A stretch of DNA of 64,000 nt from Hyphomicrobiales bacterium (GCA_900472575.1 UCIV01000010.1:310001-374000), one strand, 5' to 3'; counted from the first letter of the stretch, positions 25,724 through 34,949 are shown. The notes: generated by a model not told the origin, from the letters alone. Made by a program: numbers and translations.

Positions 25724-26983
25724 ATGAAAACAATCATAACGACTGCAATCTTCGCCACTCTGATGGCAAGCAGCGCATTGGCCGATACGACATTGAAGCT
25801 GGTGGAAGTCATCACCAGCCCGGAACGCACGCAGACACTGAAATCGCTGGTCGACAAATTCGAGGCCGCCAATCCCGGCACCAAGGTGGAAATCATCTCG
25901 CTGCCCTGGAACGAGGCCTTCCAGAAATTCGCCACCATGGTGTCTGCCGGCGATACGCCGGATGTGATGGAAATGCCGGATACCTGGCTTTCTCTCTATG
26001 GCAACAATGGCATGCTCGAAAGCCTCGAGCCCTATCTGGAAAAATGGCAGCACACCAAGGAACTGACGCCGCGCGCGCTGGAGCTTGGCCGTGACGTCAA
26101 GGACACCGCCTATATGCTGCCCTACGGCTTTTATCTGCGGGCGATGTTCTACAACAAGAAGCTGCTTGAACAGGCCGGCGTTTCCGCGCCGCCGAAGACC
26201 ATGGACGAGTTCACCAAGGCATCCGAAGCCGTATCCAAGCTGCCGGGCAAATACGGTTATTGCATGCGTGGCGGCCCGGGCGGCCTCAATGGCTGGATGA
26301 TCTTCGCCGCCTCGATGGCCGGCGACAACAAGTATTTCACGGAAGACGGCACCTCGACCATGAACAGCGAAGGCTGGGCAAAGGGTATCGAGTGGATGGT
26401 CGATCTATACAAGAAGGGTCTTGCGCCAAAGGACAGCGTCAACTGGGGGTTTAACGAGGTCGTGGCCGGATTCTATTCCGGCACCTGCGCCTTCCTCGAT
26501 CAGGACCCAGATGCTTTGATAGCAGTTGCTGAGCGTATGAAGCCGGAAGATTTTGGCGTCGCGCCACTGCCGAAGGGACCGACGGGCAAATCCTTCCCGA
26601 CGATCGGTTATGCCGGCTGGTCGATGTTTGCCAAGAGCGAAAACAAGGATCTCTCCTGGAAGCTGATCGAAACGCTGCAGAGCCCGGAAGGCAATATCGA
26701 GTGGAACAAGAAGATCGGTGCTTTGCCGGCCTATACGGCGGCAGAAAAGGATCCGTTCTATGCCGGTGACCAGTTCAAGGGCTGGTTCGAGGAACTGGCA
26801 GACAAGGACACCGTTCCGACCGTAATGCCGACCTTCCTCGAAGAGTTCGCTTTCTTCAAGGATTCGCTGGCGATCAAGACCTCGCAGCAGGCTCTGCTCG
26901 GCGATATTTCTGCGAAGGAACTTGCCGACGAATGGGCGGCTTACCTGACCAAGGCACAGCAGAAGAACCTCTCCAAGAAGTAA
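25724..26983 (+). CDS. CUT1-type ABC transporter substrate-binding protein
   Basis: A 419-residue periplasmic protein of solute-binding family 1 (MalE/UgpB). The signal peptide is residues 1-20, ending Ser-Ala-Leu-Ala before DTTLKLVEV. Typical features are GDTPDVMEMPDTWLSLYG near residues 80-97 and MLPYGFYLRAMFYNKKLLE near 128-146. ATG 25724 follows GGGAGCAGGAC. It supplies the permeases encoded at 27079-28850. A strong hairpin follows. Although the family mostly handles sugars, glycerophosphodiesters and related ligands also occur, and the upstream PLP enzyme hints at an amino-containing ligand. Confidence 0.9.
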   Translation: MKTIITTAIFATLMASSALADTTLKLVEVITSPERTQTLKSLVDKFEAANPGTKVEIISLPWNEAFQKFATMVSAGDTPDVMEMPDTWLSLYGNNGMLESLEPYLEKWQHTKELTPRALELGRDVKDTAYMLPYGFYLRAMFYNKKLLEQAGVSAPPKTMDEFTKASEAVSKLPGKYGYCMRGGPGGLNGWMIFAASMAGDNKYFTEDGTSTMNSEGWAKGIEWMVDLYKKGLAPKDSVNWGFNEVVAGFYSGTCAFLDQDPDALIAVAERMKPEDFGVAPLPKGPTGKSFPTIGYAGWSMFAKSENKDLSWKLIETLQSPEGNIEWNKKIGALPAYTAAEKDPFYAGDQFKGWFEELADKDTVPTVMPTFLEEFAFFKDSLAIKTSQQALLGDISAKELADEWAAYLTKAQQKNLSKK

Positions 26984-26991
26984 TCGACGCC

Positions 26992-27034
26992 GTGGCGGCG
27001 CGAGCAAAACCGCGCCGCCACCCCGCCTTCTTTT
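26992..27034 (+). terminator. Stem-loop after the CUT1 binding-protein gene
   Basis: A perfect 11-bp stem GTGGCGGCGCG / CGCGCCGCCAC with loop AGCAAAAC spans 26992-27021 and is followed by a pyrimidine tract ending in TTTT at 27031-27034. It probably terminates part of the transcripts and stabilises the binding-protein mRNA. Confidence 0.7.
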
Positions 27035-27078
27035 GAAATGACGGCGCAAACCTTGCGCCTCAAACGGGAAACTGTCTG

Positions 27079-28014
27079 ATGTCCATGACCGCCGACGTCT
27101 ATGATCGTCGCCAGGATCGCAGGCCGTGGCAAAAGCGCCTTGCCGATGCCTCGGAGCCTTATCTCTACAGCGCGCCGGCGCTGATCCTCATTAGCGTCGT
27201 CATGCTGGTGCCGCTTGTCATCGGCATTTCCTATGCCTTTCGCGATATCCAGCTGCTCAATCCGTTTTCCGGCGGGTTCATCGGGCTCGAACATTTCGAG
27301 ACGCTGTCGAAGGACAGGGCGTTTTATACGGCGTTGAAAAACACGCTGTGGTGGACGGGCGCCTCCGTGTTCCTGCAATTTACCTTCGGCCTCATTCTGG
27401 CACTTTTGCTCGACAAGCCGTTCATGGGACGTGGCCTTGTGCAGGCGCTGGTATTTCTGCCGTGGGCGGTGCCTTCCTTCTTGGCCGGTCTCAACTGGGC
27501 ATGGCTGTTCAATCCGGTCATCGGGCCGATCCCGCACTGGCTGTTCGATCTCGGCCTGATGAGCCAGCCCGGCAATATCTTGTCCGATCCGCAATATGCG
27601 ATGTGGGGACCGATCATCGCCAATGTCTGGTGGGGCATTCCCTTTTTCGCCATCACGCTTCTGGCCGCACTGCAATCGATCCCGCGCGATCTTTATGAAG
27701 CCGCCTCCATCGATGGCGCGTCGTGGTTCCAGCGTTTCTGGTCGATCACGCTGCCATTCCTGGCGCCGACCATCGCCATCACCGTTCTGCTGCGCACCGT
27801 GTGGATTTCCAACTTCGCCGACCTGATCGTCGTCATGACCGGCGGGGGACCTGCCGACCGCACCCAGATCGTCGCCAGCTACATCTTCACCCAGGCCTTC
27901 AAGGCGCTCGATTTCGGTTATGCCTCGGCCATCGCGCTGGTGCTGCTGGTGCTGCTTCTGGCCTATTCGATGTTGATCATCCTGCTGCGGCAGACATTGC
28001 TGAACAAGGGGTGA
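27079..28014 (+). CDS. CUT1-type ABC permease (UgpA/MalF-like)
   Basis: A 311-residue inner-membrane permease with six predicted helices. The coupling loop EAASIDGASWFQRFWSITLP is near residues 209-228, and the family motif GGGPADRTQIVASYIF follows near 255-270. The start ATG 27079 is 95 bases after the binding-protein stop, beyond the hairpin. The next gene starts 5 bases after its stop. A frame extending from 27723 into the next permease is an artefact of the open upstream codons. Confidence 0.9.
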   Translation: MSMTADVYDRRQDRRPWQKRLADASEPYLYSAPALILISVVMLVPLVIGISYAFRDIQLLNPFSGGFIGLEHFETLSKDRAFYTALKNTLWWTGASVFLQFTFGLILALLLDKPFMGRGLVQALVFLPWAVPSFLAGLNWAWLFNPVIGPIPHWLFDLGLMSQPGNILSDPQYAMWGPIIANVWWGIPFFAITLLAALQSIPRDLYEAASIDGASWFQRFWSITLPFLAPTIAITVLLRTVWISNFADLIVVMTGGGPADRTQIVASYIFTQAFKALDFGYASAIALVLLVLLLAYSMLIILLRQTLLNKG

Positions 28015-28019
28015 GGGCC

Positions 28020-28850
28020 ATGAAAACGTCGCTTCTTCCGACCATCGCGCATCGTCTGGCGCTACTCGGTTATATCGTCTTCGCACTCTTCCCGCTGTTC
28101 TGGCTGCTGAAGGTCTCGGTTACGCCCAACGACCTTCTTTATTCCGAAGGCGTGCGCATGTGGCCGTCGCGGACCACGTGGGAACATTATTCCTTCGTGC
28201 TGCAGCACAGCGCCTTTCCGACCTTTTTCAAGAACAGCCTGATCGTCTCCGGCTCGACGGCGATCATCGTCACCATCTGCGCGTCACTGTCCGGTTATGC
28301 GCTCTCCCGTTTCAATTTTCGCGCCAAATACTGGATCGTGGCCCTGATGCTGCTGACCCAGATGTTTCCACTGGTCATGCTGGTGGCGCCGATCTTCAAG
28401 ATCCTCACGCCACTCGGTCTCACCAACAGCCTGACAGGCTTGATCGTCGTCTACACCGCCTTCAACGTGCCCTTCGCGACCTTTCTGATGCAGTCCTTCT
28501 TCGACGGTATCCCAAAGGATCTCGAAGAAGCGGCGATGATCGACGGCGCCACAAAATTCACGGCGTTTCGGGAAATCATCCTGCCGCTGACCTTGCCCGG
28601 CATCGCCGCCACACTCGGTTTCGTCTTCACCGCCGCATGGAGCGAGCTTCTGTTCGCGCTGATGCTGATCAACGGCAACAATGCCGCGACCTTCCCGGTC
28701 GGGCTGTTGACGTTCGTTTCCAAATTCTCGGTGGATTTCGGGCAGATGATGGCGGCAGGCGTGCTCGCGCTCATCCCGGCGGCTCTCTTCTTCCTGCTCA
28801 TACAGCGCTACCTCGTCCAGGGCCTGACGGCCGGCGCGGTCAAGGGGTAA
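28020..28850 (+). CDS. CUT1-type ABC permease (UgpE/MalG-like)
   Basis: A 276-residue permease, partner of the preceding one. The coupling loop LEEAAMIDGATKFTAFREII is near residues 164-183, and the C-terminus LVQGLTAGAVKG is the classic MalG-type ending. ATG 28020 follows GTGAGGGCC and starts 5 bases after the upstream stop. The ATPase follows 4 bases after its stop. Confidence 0.92.
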   Translation: MKTSLLPTIAHRLALLGYIVFALFPLFWLLKVSVTPNDLLYSEGVRMWPSRTTWEHYSFVLQHSAFPTFFKNSLIVSGSTAIIVTICASLSGYALSRFNFRAKYWIVALMLLTQMFPLVMLVAPIFKILTPLGLTNSLTGLIVVYTAFNVPFATFLMQSFFDGIPKDLEEAAMIDGATKFTAFREIILPLTLPGIAATLGFVFTAAWSELLFALMLINGNNAATFPVGLLTFVSKFSVDFGQMMAAGVLALIPAALFFLLIQRYLVQGLTAGAVKG

Positions 28851-28854
28851 TACC

Positions 28855-29922
28855 ATGGCATCGATCGATATCCAGAACGTCAAAAAGGCTTATGGCCATG
28901 TGCAGGTGCTGCACGACGTCGATTTGCAGATCAAGGACGGCGAGTTCGTCGTGCTGGTCGGCCCGTCCGGCTGCGGCAAGTCTACGCTGTTGCGCATGAT
29001 TGCGGGGCTGGAAGGTGTTACCGGCGGTGAGATGCGCATCGACGGGAAGCGCGTCAACGAGCTGCATCCGAAGGACCGCGACATCGCCATGGTGTTCCAG
29101 TCCTATGCGCTTTATCCGCACATGAATGTCGCAGGCAACATGAGCTACAGCCTGAAGCTCCGTAAAACGGCCAAGGAAAAGATCGCCGCTGCTGTTGCCA
29201 GTGCCGCATCCAAACTCGGGCTCGATGCGCTGCTCGACCGCCGACCGAAGGCACTCTCCGGTGGTCAGCGTCAGCGCGTCGCCATGGGCCGCGCCATCGT
29301 GCGCCAGCCGAAGGCGTTTCTGTTCGACGAACCGTTGTCGAACCTCGATGCCCGCCTGCGCGAGCAGATGCGGGCCGAAATCAAGAAAATGCATGGCGAC
29401 CTCAAGGCCACCTCGATCTATGTCACCCACGACCAGATCGAGGCGATGACCTTGGCGGACCGGATCGTTGCCATGCATGGCGGGGTGGTCCAGCAGGTGG
29501 GGGCTCCGCTGGAGCTGTACGACCGTCCCGCCAACCTCTTTGTTGCCGGTTTCATAGGCTCGCCGGGCATGAACTTTCTCGACGCGATCTATTCCAACGG
29601 CAATGTGACGCTGAAGGATGGAACCGTGGTTGCCCTCCCGGCGCCGCTATCGCTTGACGATGGCGCAAGAGTGACGGTTGGCGTCCGGCCCGAGCACGTG
29701 GTGATGGGCGGGGAGGGCGCCGGCATGGCGGCGAGCGTCGATCTTGTCGAGCCGACCGGCTTCGGTATCATCCTGCACCTGTCGCTGCACGGTCTGGCCT
29801 TCAAGGTGTTTACGCTTGATCGTGCCGCGCTCTCGGCGGGTCCCATGGTCCATGTCAGTTTCCCGCCGCAACACCTGCATGTCTTCGACGAAAATGGGGA
29901 GCGGTGCGTTTCGCGCCAATAG
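28855..29922 (+). CDS. CUT1-type ABC transporter ATP-binding protein (UgpC/MalK-like)
   Basis: A 355-residue ATPase. Walker [10 protein letters not shown] is near residues 38-46, the Q-loop in VFQSYALYPHMNV, signature LSGGQRQR near 134-141, and Walker [11 protein letters not shown] near 154-163. The C-terminal third is the TOBE/MalK regulatory domain (GVRPEHVVMG). It energises the two preceding permeases. It is the last gene of this plus-strand operon and converges on the second CUT1 ATPase gene, with a long hairpin between them. Confidence 0.92.
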   Translation: MASIDIQNVKKAYGHVQVLHDVDLQIKDGEFVVLVGPSGCGKSTLLRMIAGLEGVTGGEMRIDGKRVNELHPKDRDIAMVFQSYALYPHMNVAGNMSYSLKLRKTAKEKIAAAVASAASKLGLDALLDRRPKALSGGQRQRVAMGRAIVRQPKAFLFDEPLSNLDARLREQMRAEIKKMHGDLKATSIYVTHDQIEAMTLADRIVAMHGGVVQQVGAPLELYDRPANLFVAGFIGSPGMNFLDAIYSNGNVTLKDGTVVALPAPLSLDDGARVTVGVRPEHVVMGGEGAGMAASVDLVEPTGFGIILHLSLHGLAFKVFTLDRAALSAGPMVHVSFPPQHLHVFDENGERCVSRQ

Positions 29923-29931
29923 TGCTTGGTC

Positions 29932-29971
29932 AGTGGCAGTGGGCACGGAAATTTCCCTGTCCGCTGTCACT
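29932..29971. terminator. Long hairpin between convergent ATPase genes
   Basis: Bases 29932-29950 pair with 29953-29971 over 19 positions with one mismatch and three G-T wobbles, leaving a tiny loop. The wobbles are tolerated in the plus-strand transcript but become A-C mismatches in the minus-strand transcript. No clear T-tract follows on either side. It lies exactly in the 54-base gap between converging operons, so a transcription barrier is likely. Confidence 0.6.
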
Positions 29972-29976
29972 TGAAC

Positions 29977-31086
29977 TTATGCCGCTTTCCCGCAAAGCAG
30001 CGAGTGTTCCGTTTCCAGATCAAAGAGATGCATCTGGTTCATGTTGATGGAGACCGGCAGCATTGCTCCGGCTGTAACCGGAATTTCACTATCGAGGCTG
30101 GCGCAACATATGTCTCCGGCAACGTTGAAATAGACCATGTTGGTCGACCCAAGCGGTTCGACCAGTTCGACATTGGCATGGAAAGGTACCCAGCCGGGCC
30201 GCTCCTGGCTGCCGGAAATGGCTTCGGGGCGAATACCGAACGTGACGTCTTTTCCGCCGGCGGAAGCGAACCGGGATCTCCTGGCTTCCGGAATGGCAAG
30301 ACGGGTTCCGTCCTTCAACTCCACAAAGAGGCCTGTTCCCTCCGTAACGAGTTTCGCGGGCAGAAAATTCATCGATGGCGATCCGATGAAACCGGCAACG
30401 AATTTGCTCACCGGGTTGAAATAGAGTTGCTGCGGCACGCCCTGTTGCTCTACCAGCCCCTTGTTCATCACCACGACCCGGTCGGCCATGGTCATGGCTT
30501 CGATCTGGTCATGCGTCACGTAAACGGTCGTCGTCGGCAGCAGATTGTGCAGCCGTTTGATCTCCGTCCTCATTTTCACCCGCAATTTTGCGTCGAGATT
30601 GGACAGAGGCTCATCGAAGAGAAAAACCTTCGGATCTCGGACGATGGCGCGGCCCATTGCGACGCGCTGCCTCTGGCCGCCGGACAGCTGGCCCGGCCGT
30701 CGCTCCAGAAGTTCGGTGATATGGAGCGTCTCGGCAGCCTGCGCGATCCGCTTGTCGATCTCGCCTTTCGACAGGCGCTGTTGTTCGAGGCAAAAGGCGA
30801 TGTTGTCACGAACCGTCATATGCGGATAGAGCGCATAGTTCTGAAACACCATGGCGATATCGCGCTTACCTGGCCCAAGACGGTTGACGACCTGATCGTC
30901 GATGACGATCTCGCCGCCGCTTATATGTTCAAGCCCGGCGATCATCCGGAGCGTGGTCGACTTGCCGCATCCAGAAGGCCCGACGAAGACGACGAATTCC
31001 TTGTCCTTTATATTCAGGTCGATGCCACGGACAGCCTCATAGATACCGTAGGATTTGGTGACATTGCGAAGTTCCAGACGCGCCAT
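29977..31086 (-). CDS. CUT1-type ABC transporter ATP-binding protein (UgpC/MalK-like) of the arabinoside operon
   Basis: A 369-residue ATPase with Walker [11 protein letters not shown] near residues 37-46, Q-loop [13 protein letters not shown], signature LSGGQRQR, Walker [11 protein letters not shown] and a TOBE-type C-terminus (GIRPEAISG). It starts 9 bases after the GH127 gene stop on the same strand, so it is the last gene of the minus-strand operon. It is similar to, but distinct from, the convergent ATPase at 28855-29922. Confidence 0.92.
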   Translation of the reverse strand: MARLELRNVTKSYGIYEAVRGIDLNIKDKEFVVFVGPSGCGKSTTLRMIAGLEHISGGEIVIDDQVVNRLGPGKRDIAMVFQNYALYPHMTVRDNIAFCLEQQRLSKGEIDKRIAQAAETLHITELLERRPGQLSGGQRQRVAMGRAIVRDPKVFLFDEPLSNLDAKLRVKMRTEIKRLHNLLPTTTVYVTHDQIEAMTMADRVVVMNKGLVEQQGVPQQLYFNPVSKFVAGFIGSPSMNFLPAKLVTEGTGLFVELKDGTRLAIPEARRSRFASAGGKDVTFGIRPEAISGSQERPGWVPFHANVELVEPLGSTNMVYFNVAGDICCASLDSEIPVTAGAMLPVSINMNQMHLFDLETEHSLLCGKAA

Positions 31087-31095
31087 GTGTTTCTC

Positions 31096-33042
31096 CTATC
31101 GTTCCGCCAGCCAGACCTGCATCGCGCCTGCGTCACGATTGGCCCAGAGATGGTAAGGGATGGCCTTGAAGCGCCGCGGCCTGAAGGCGGCGGGGCTGTT
31201 GCGATAAAGCCCTGCCTTCCAATCCTCCACCTGCGCTTCCAGGGCTTCCCCCTCCAGCACGACTGCACCACCGAGTAGCTCCGGATCGAACCGTGCTTCG
31301 ATCGTGCCGGAAGCGGACAGGCGAAGCCGTTGCGGCTCCATGCCGATATCCGTTTCTTCGACGCAATAGACGACAGGCCCGCGCTTCAGTGCAACCCGGT
31401 CCGCATCTTCGCCCACTGCCGGATGGGCGTAAAGCCGCTCGACCGGCATGTCGAAGGACAGCCTGATTTCATCGCCATCCGCCCAGGATCGGCGGATCGT
31501 CGCATACCCTTTTTCGACAATGCCGTCGGCATCAAGGGTCACGCCGTTGATGCTGATTGTCCAACTGCGGCACCAACCGGGGATACGAAACCTGATGGTA
31601 AAGTCCGCTTGCCGGGATAGGCCAAGCTGGATCCTGACATCGCCATCCCAGGGATAGAGAGTTTCTTGTTTCAGGCGAAGATAGGTATTTCCAAGATCCA
31701 GTTCGGCCGTGTTTGCGCCGTAGAGATGAACCGCGAGTTCCTCGGCCTTGCCTGAATAGAAATATTGGCCGAGCGAGGTGATCATGCGGGCGATATTGGT
31801 CGGGCAGCAAGGGCAATAATGCCACTTCCAGCGGCGGTGCTGACCATGGCTTTCCAGCACGTTTTCATAGAAATAATGCTCGCCATCGCGGGATATGCCG
31901 GAAAGCGCGCCGTTGAAGAGCACCGTCTCCAACGCATCGGTGAATTTTGCGTCGAGATCGATCTGGGCCATGCGATGGCTCCAGAATCCGAGCGCTACCG
32001 CGGCGCAGGTTTCCGCATAGGCGGTTTCGTTCGGCAGGTCGTATTCGCGGGTAAAGCCTTCATTGGAGGCGGATGGCCCAAGCCCGCCCGTCACATAGAG
32101 CTGGCGGCTCGTGAGATTGTCGAAAAGCCGGTCGCAGGCCTGTTTCAGGGTCGGGTCGTCGTTTTCATGGGCGAGATCGGTCATGGCCGAGAACAGATAC
32201 ATGGCCCGCACCGCGTGACCGACGACCTGCGACTGCTCGCGCACCGGCCGATGTGCCTGGCTGTAGGCGTAGGTCTTGTAGACATAATCAGCCGGATTCT
32301 CACCGCGAAGCCGTGCTTCCTCGTCATAGTAGGATGGTATCTGGCCGCGCTCGTCGATGAAATAGGCCGCAAGCTTAAGGTGCCGGGGATCTTTTGTGAT
32401 CCGATAGAGCTTGACCAGAGCCAGCTCGATTTCCTCATGGGCGTCATAGCCGCGCAGCTTGCCCGGCTCCGAGCCGAAGGTCGCGTCGATGTGATCTACG
32501 GCGTGGATCATCACGTCGAGGAAGCGGTGCTTGCCGGTCGCCTCGTAATAGGCGACGGCACCTTCCAGCAGATGGCCCATCGAATACATTTCGTGCAGGT
32601 CGCGCAGATTGGTCCAGCGCTTGTCAGGCTCGCGGCGAATGAACCAGCTGTTGAGATAGCCGTCTTCCATTTGCCCCTGTTCGAGCTTTTCGACGATCGC
32701 GTCGATCTGTGCTTCGAGTTCGGCATTAGGGGCGTTTTTCAGGGTGTAGCTCGCGGCCTCGATCCACTTGCCGAAATCGGAATCGAAGAAATGCTGCATC
32801 GAAAGCCCGCTTGGCTGGATCGGGCGCGCAAGCGGTGCCGGTGGCTTGTCGAAGTCCAGCACTTCGAGAAAACCTTCCTCCTCAAGCCGCATATGCTGCG
32901 TCGGGATGGTGGTCTTCCGAACGGTCTCCGACCAGCTTTTCCAGAACCCGTCCGGAAAAGCCACGTGGTGATGCTCGATCGGTACGAGCCTGTCGAAATG
33001 GCGTGCGGCGGCGTTAGTCGGCTTCTTCAGGGAGGACGACAT
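31096..33042 (-). CDS. GH127-family beta-L-arabinofuranosidase
   Basis: A 648-residue glycoside hydrolase, the usual GH127 length. The cysteine/zinc active site of this family (in HypBA1 Glu338, Cys340, Cys417, Cys418) is matched here by Glu344-Thr-Cys346 in NETAYAETCAAV and Cys412-Cys413 in YCPCCPTNIARM. The N-terminal GFWKSW block and MEDGYLNSWF near residues 125-134 also fit. No signal peptide is present, so the enzyme should act in the cytoplasm on short arabinosides brought in by the adjacent CUT1 transporter. It lies between the permease and ATPase genes of the same operon. Family identification is strong; the exact linkage cleaved is not readable. Confidence 0.92.
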   Translation of the reverse strand: MSSSLKKPTNAAARHFDRLVPIEHHHVAFPDGFWKSWSETVRKTTIPTQHMRLEEEGFLEVLDFDKPPAPLARPIQPSGLSMQHFFDSDFGKWIEAASYTLKNAPNAELEAQIDAIVEKLEQGQMEDGYLNSWFIRREPDKRWTNLRDLHEMYSMGHLLEGAVAYYEATGKHRFLDVMIHAVDHIDATFGSEPGKLRGYDAHEEIELALVKLYRITKDPRHLKLAAYFIDERGQIPSYYDEEARLRGENPADYVYKTYAYSQAHRPVREQSQVVGHAVRAMYLFSAMTDLAHENDDPTLKQACDRLFDNLTSRQLYVTGGLGPSASNEGFTREYDLPNETAYAETCAAVALGFWSHRMAQIDLDAKFTDALETVLFNGALSGISRDGEHYFYENVLESHGQHRRWKWHYCPCCPTNIARMITSLGQYFYSGKAEELAVHLYGANTAELDLGNTYLRLKQETLYPWDGDVRIQLGLSRQADFTIRFRIPGWCRSWTISINGVTLDADGIVEKGYATIRRSWADGDEIRLSFDMPVERLYAHPAVGEDADRVALKRGPVVYCVEETDIGMEPQRLRLSASGTIEARFDPELLGGAVVLEGEALEAQVEDWKAGLYRNSPAAFRPRRFKAIPYHLWANRDAGAMQVWLAER

Positions 33043-33070
33043 GAAAGCTCCTTTTGCAGTGTTCTGCGGC

Positions 33071-33937
33071 TTATTTGACGGCGCCGGCGGTGAGGCCGCG
33101 CACGTAGTAGCGTTGAAGGGCGAGGAAGAGCAGGATGCAGGGGATCATGGTGACGGTGATGCCAGCCTGCAGTGCTCCCCAATCGATGATCCCATAGATG
33201 CCGGAGGACACGTTCACGAGCATGATCGGCAGGGTGAACTTGTTCTGATCCGAGATGAAGATCAGCGCTGCGAGGAACTCGTTCCAGGAATTGAGGAAGG
33301 CGAACATCGCAACGGTTGCGACACCGGGCAGTGCCAATGGCATCAGGATGCGCCGCAGCAGCGTCCATTGCGAGGCACCGTCGATGCGTGCCGCTTCCAC
33401 CAGCGCGGCGGGGATCGCATCAAAGGCGTTGCGCATCATGAAGATCGAAAATGGCAACTGGAATGTCGTGTAAACGAGGACCAGTCCGAACAAGCTGTTC
33501 TGCAGACCCAAAAACTTCAGGATGAGAAACAGCGGGGTCAGGATGGACTGGAACGGGATCATCATCGTGGCCATGACCAGAACGAAGATCAGAGATTGAC
33601 CCGGAAAGCGGAATTTCGAGAAACCGTAACCGGCAGGCACCGACACCAGTATGGTGAGGATGATCGTGCCGGCCGCGATCAGCAGCGAATTCATTGCATA
33701 GATCTGCCAGCCGGCGCCGACATCTTCCAGCCGCCGATAATTCTCCAGCGAAAAGGCCTTCGAGAAAAGCGCGACTGGATTGGCGAGCGCTTCCGCCGCC
33801 GGTTTGAAGGAATTGGCCACGGACCAGACAATCGGCATCAGGAAGATGATTGCCAAAAGCAGGGATACCAGAAGGAAGGTGACGTGTCCGATTCGCTCCG
33901 AAAACGGCCTGCCGGCTGCAACATTCGCATGTGTCAT
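33071..33937 (-). CDS. CUT1-type ABC permease (MalG-like)
   Basis: A 288-residue permease. The coupling loop LVEAARIDGASQWTLLRRIL is near residues 180-200 and the C-terminus RGLTAGAVK is typical of MalG partners. The start at 33937 overlaps the upstream permease stop as ATGA; the frame is open further upstream but only within that permease gene. The GH127 gene follows after 28 bases. Confidence 0.91.
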   Translation of the reverse strand: MTHANVAAGRPFSERIGHVTFLLVSLLLAIIFLMPIVWSVANSFKPAAEALANPVALFSKAFSLENYRRLEDVGAGWQIYAMNSLLIAAGTIILTILVSVPAGYGFSKFRFPGQSLIFVLVMATMMIPFQSILTPLFLILKFLGLQNSLFGLVLVYTTFQLPFSIFMMRNAFDAIPAALVEAARIDGASQWTLLRRILMPLALPGVATVAMFAFLNSWNEFLAALIFISDQNKFTLPIMLVNVSSGIYGIIDWGALQAGITVTMIPCILLFLALQRYYVRGLTAGAVK

Positions 33938-34869
33938 CGGCCTTCCTCCGGGCGGTGGCGCATGAAGCTGAGCTGGATGGAGCTGATGGCAACGAGAACC
34001 ACCAGCAGTGCGAAGGAGAGGGCGGATCCGTAACCCAGCCGATAGGACGAGAAGGATGCCAGGTATATGGAGAAGACGGCGGAGATCGTGCTGTTGCCGG
34101 GGCCGCCCTGGGTGATGATGAAGAACTGATCGAAAGCGAGCATCGAGGATGTGATGTTGAGGATCAGTGCCAGAAGCAGCGAGTTGCGCATCAGAGGCAG
34201 GGTGATGCGGCGAAAGCGGCTGAAGACACTGGCGCCGTCGATCTTGGCAGCCTCGATGACCTCGGCGGGTATGCTCTGCAATCCGGTGAGCAGGATGACC
34301 ATGGTGAAACCTGCTGTCTTCCACACGACCATCAGAATAATAACGGCGAGCGCCGGCCAAAAACTATCGAGCGGCCGAGGTGATGCATCAACAACGCCGA
34401 GGCTGAGAAACAGGCGGGAAAAAACGCCGTTGTCAGGGTTGAGCAACCATGTCCAAAGCGTCGAGGCGGCACCGAAGCCGATGACGACGGGCATGAAATA
34501 GATCGTGCGGAAAAAACCGGCGCTACGGAGCGGGCGGTCGACCAGCAAAGCGAGCGGAAAAGCCACTGCCATGATCGCTGCGGTAACCAGCAGCGTGTAG
34601 AGAAGGGTAAATCCCAGTGAGGACCAGAGTTGGCTGTCGCCCAGAAGTTCCGCGTAGTTTTCCAGGCCGATGAACTTTTTCCGCCCCAGAAGCGGCCAGT
34701 GATAGAAGCTCATCCATACGGTCATCAAAAGCGGGATGACGAACAATCCGATGATGAACACCATACTTGGCGCGATGAAAAACAGGCCCAGCCAGCCATG
34801 CGGTTCGCGGCTGCCGCCGGAGGCTGAGACAGGGCGCGCGACCGCGCTCGGCAGTGTGGTCTCTACCAT
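33934..34869 (-). CDS. CUT1-type ABC permease (MalF-like)
   Basis: A 311-residue permease with six predicted helices starting at GLFFIAPSMVFIIGLFVIP. The coupling loop VIEAAKIDGASVFSRFRRIT is near residues 212-231, followed by FFIITQGGPGNST. It is translationally coupled to the MalG-like gene and separated from the binding-protein gene by a stem-loop. Confidence 0.91.
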   Translation of the reverse strand: MVETTLPSAVARPVSASGGSREPHGWLGLFFIAPSMVFIIGLFVIPLLMTVWMSFYHWPLLGRKKFIGLENYAELLGDSQLWSSLGFTLLYTLLVTAAIMAVAFPLALLVDRPLRSAGFFRTIYFMPVVIGFGAASTLWTWLLNPDNGVFSRLFLSLGVVDASPRPLDSFWPALAVIILMVVWKTAGFTMVILLTGLQSIPAEVIEAAKIDGASVFSRFRRITLPLMRNSLLLALILNITSSMLAFDQFFIITQGGPGNSTISAVFSIYLASFSSYRLGYGSALSFALLVVLVAISSIQLSFMRHRPEEGR

Positions 34870-34913
34870 TCAATCCTCGTCGTCATTCTATCAGGCTATC
34901 GATGCTGATGGTG

Positions 34914-34940
34914 GAGCAGGCAGATTTCGGCTGCCTGCTC
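34914..34940 (-). terminator. Stem-loop after the arabinoside binding-protein gene
   Basis: A perfect 10-bp inverted repeat (GAGCAGGCAG / CTGCCTGCTC on the plus strand) with a 7-base loop lies just past the binding-protein stop, before the permeases. No T-tract. It mirrors the hairpins after the other binding-protein genes in this window. Confidence 0.62.
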
Positions 34941-34949
34941 GCTCATGCG

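Noticed and set aside
27723-28850. Longer version of the second CUT1 permease starting inside the first permease
   Set aside because: The extra N-terminus overlaps the first permease in another frame and lacks hydrophobic character; ATG 28020 gives the normal length.
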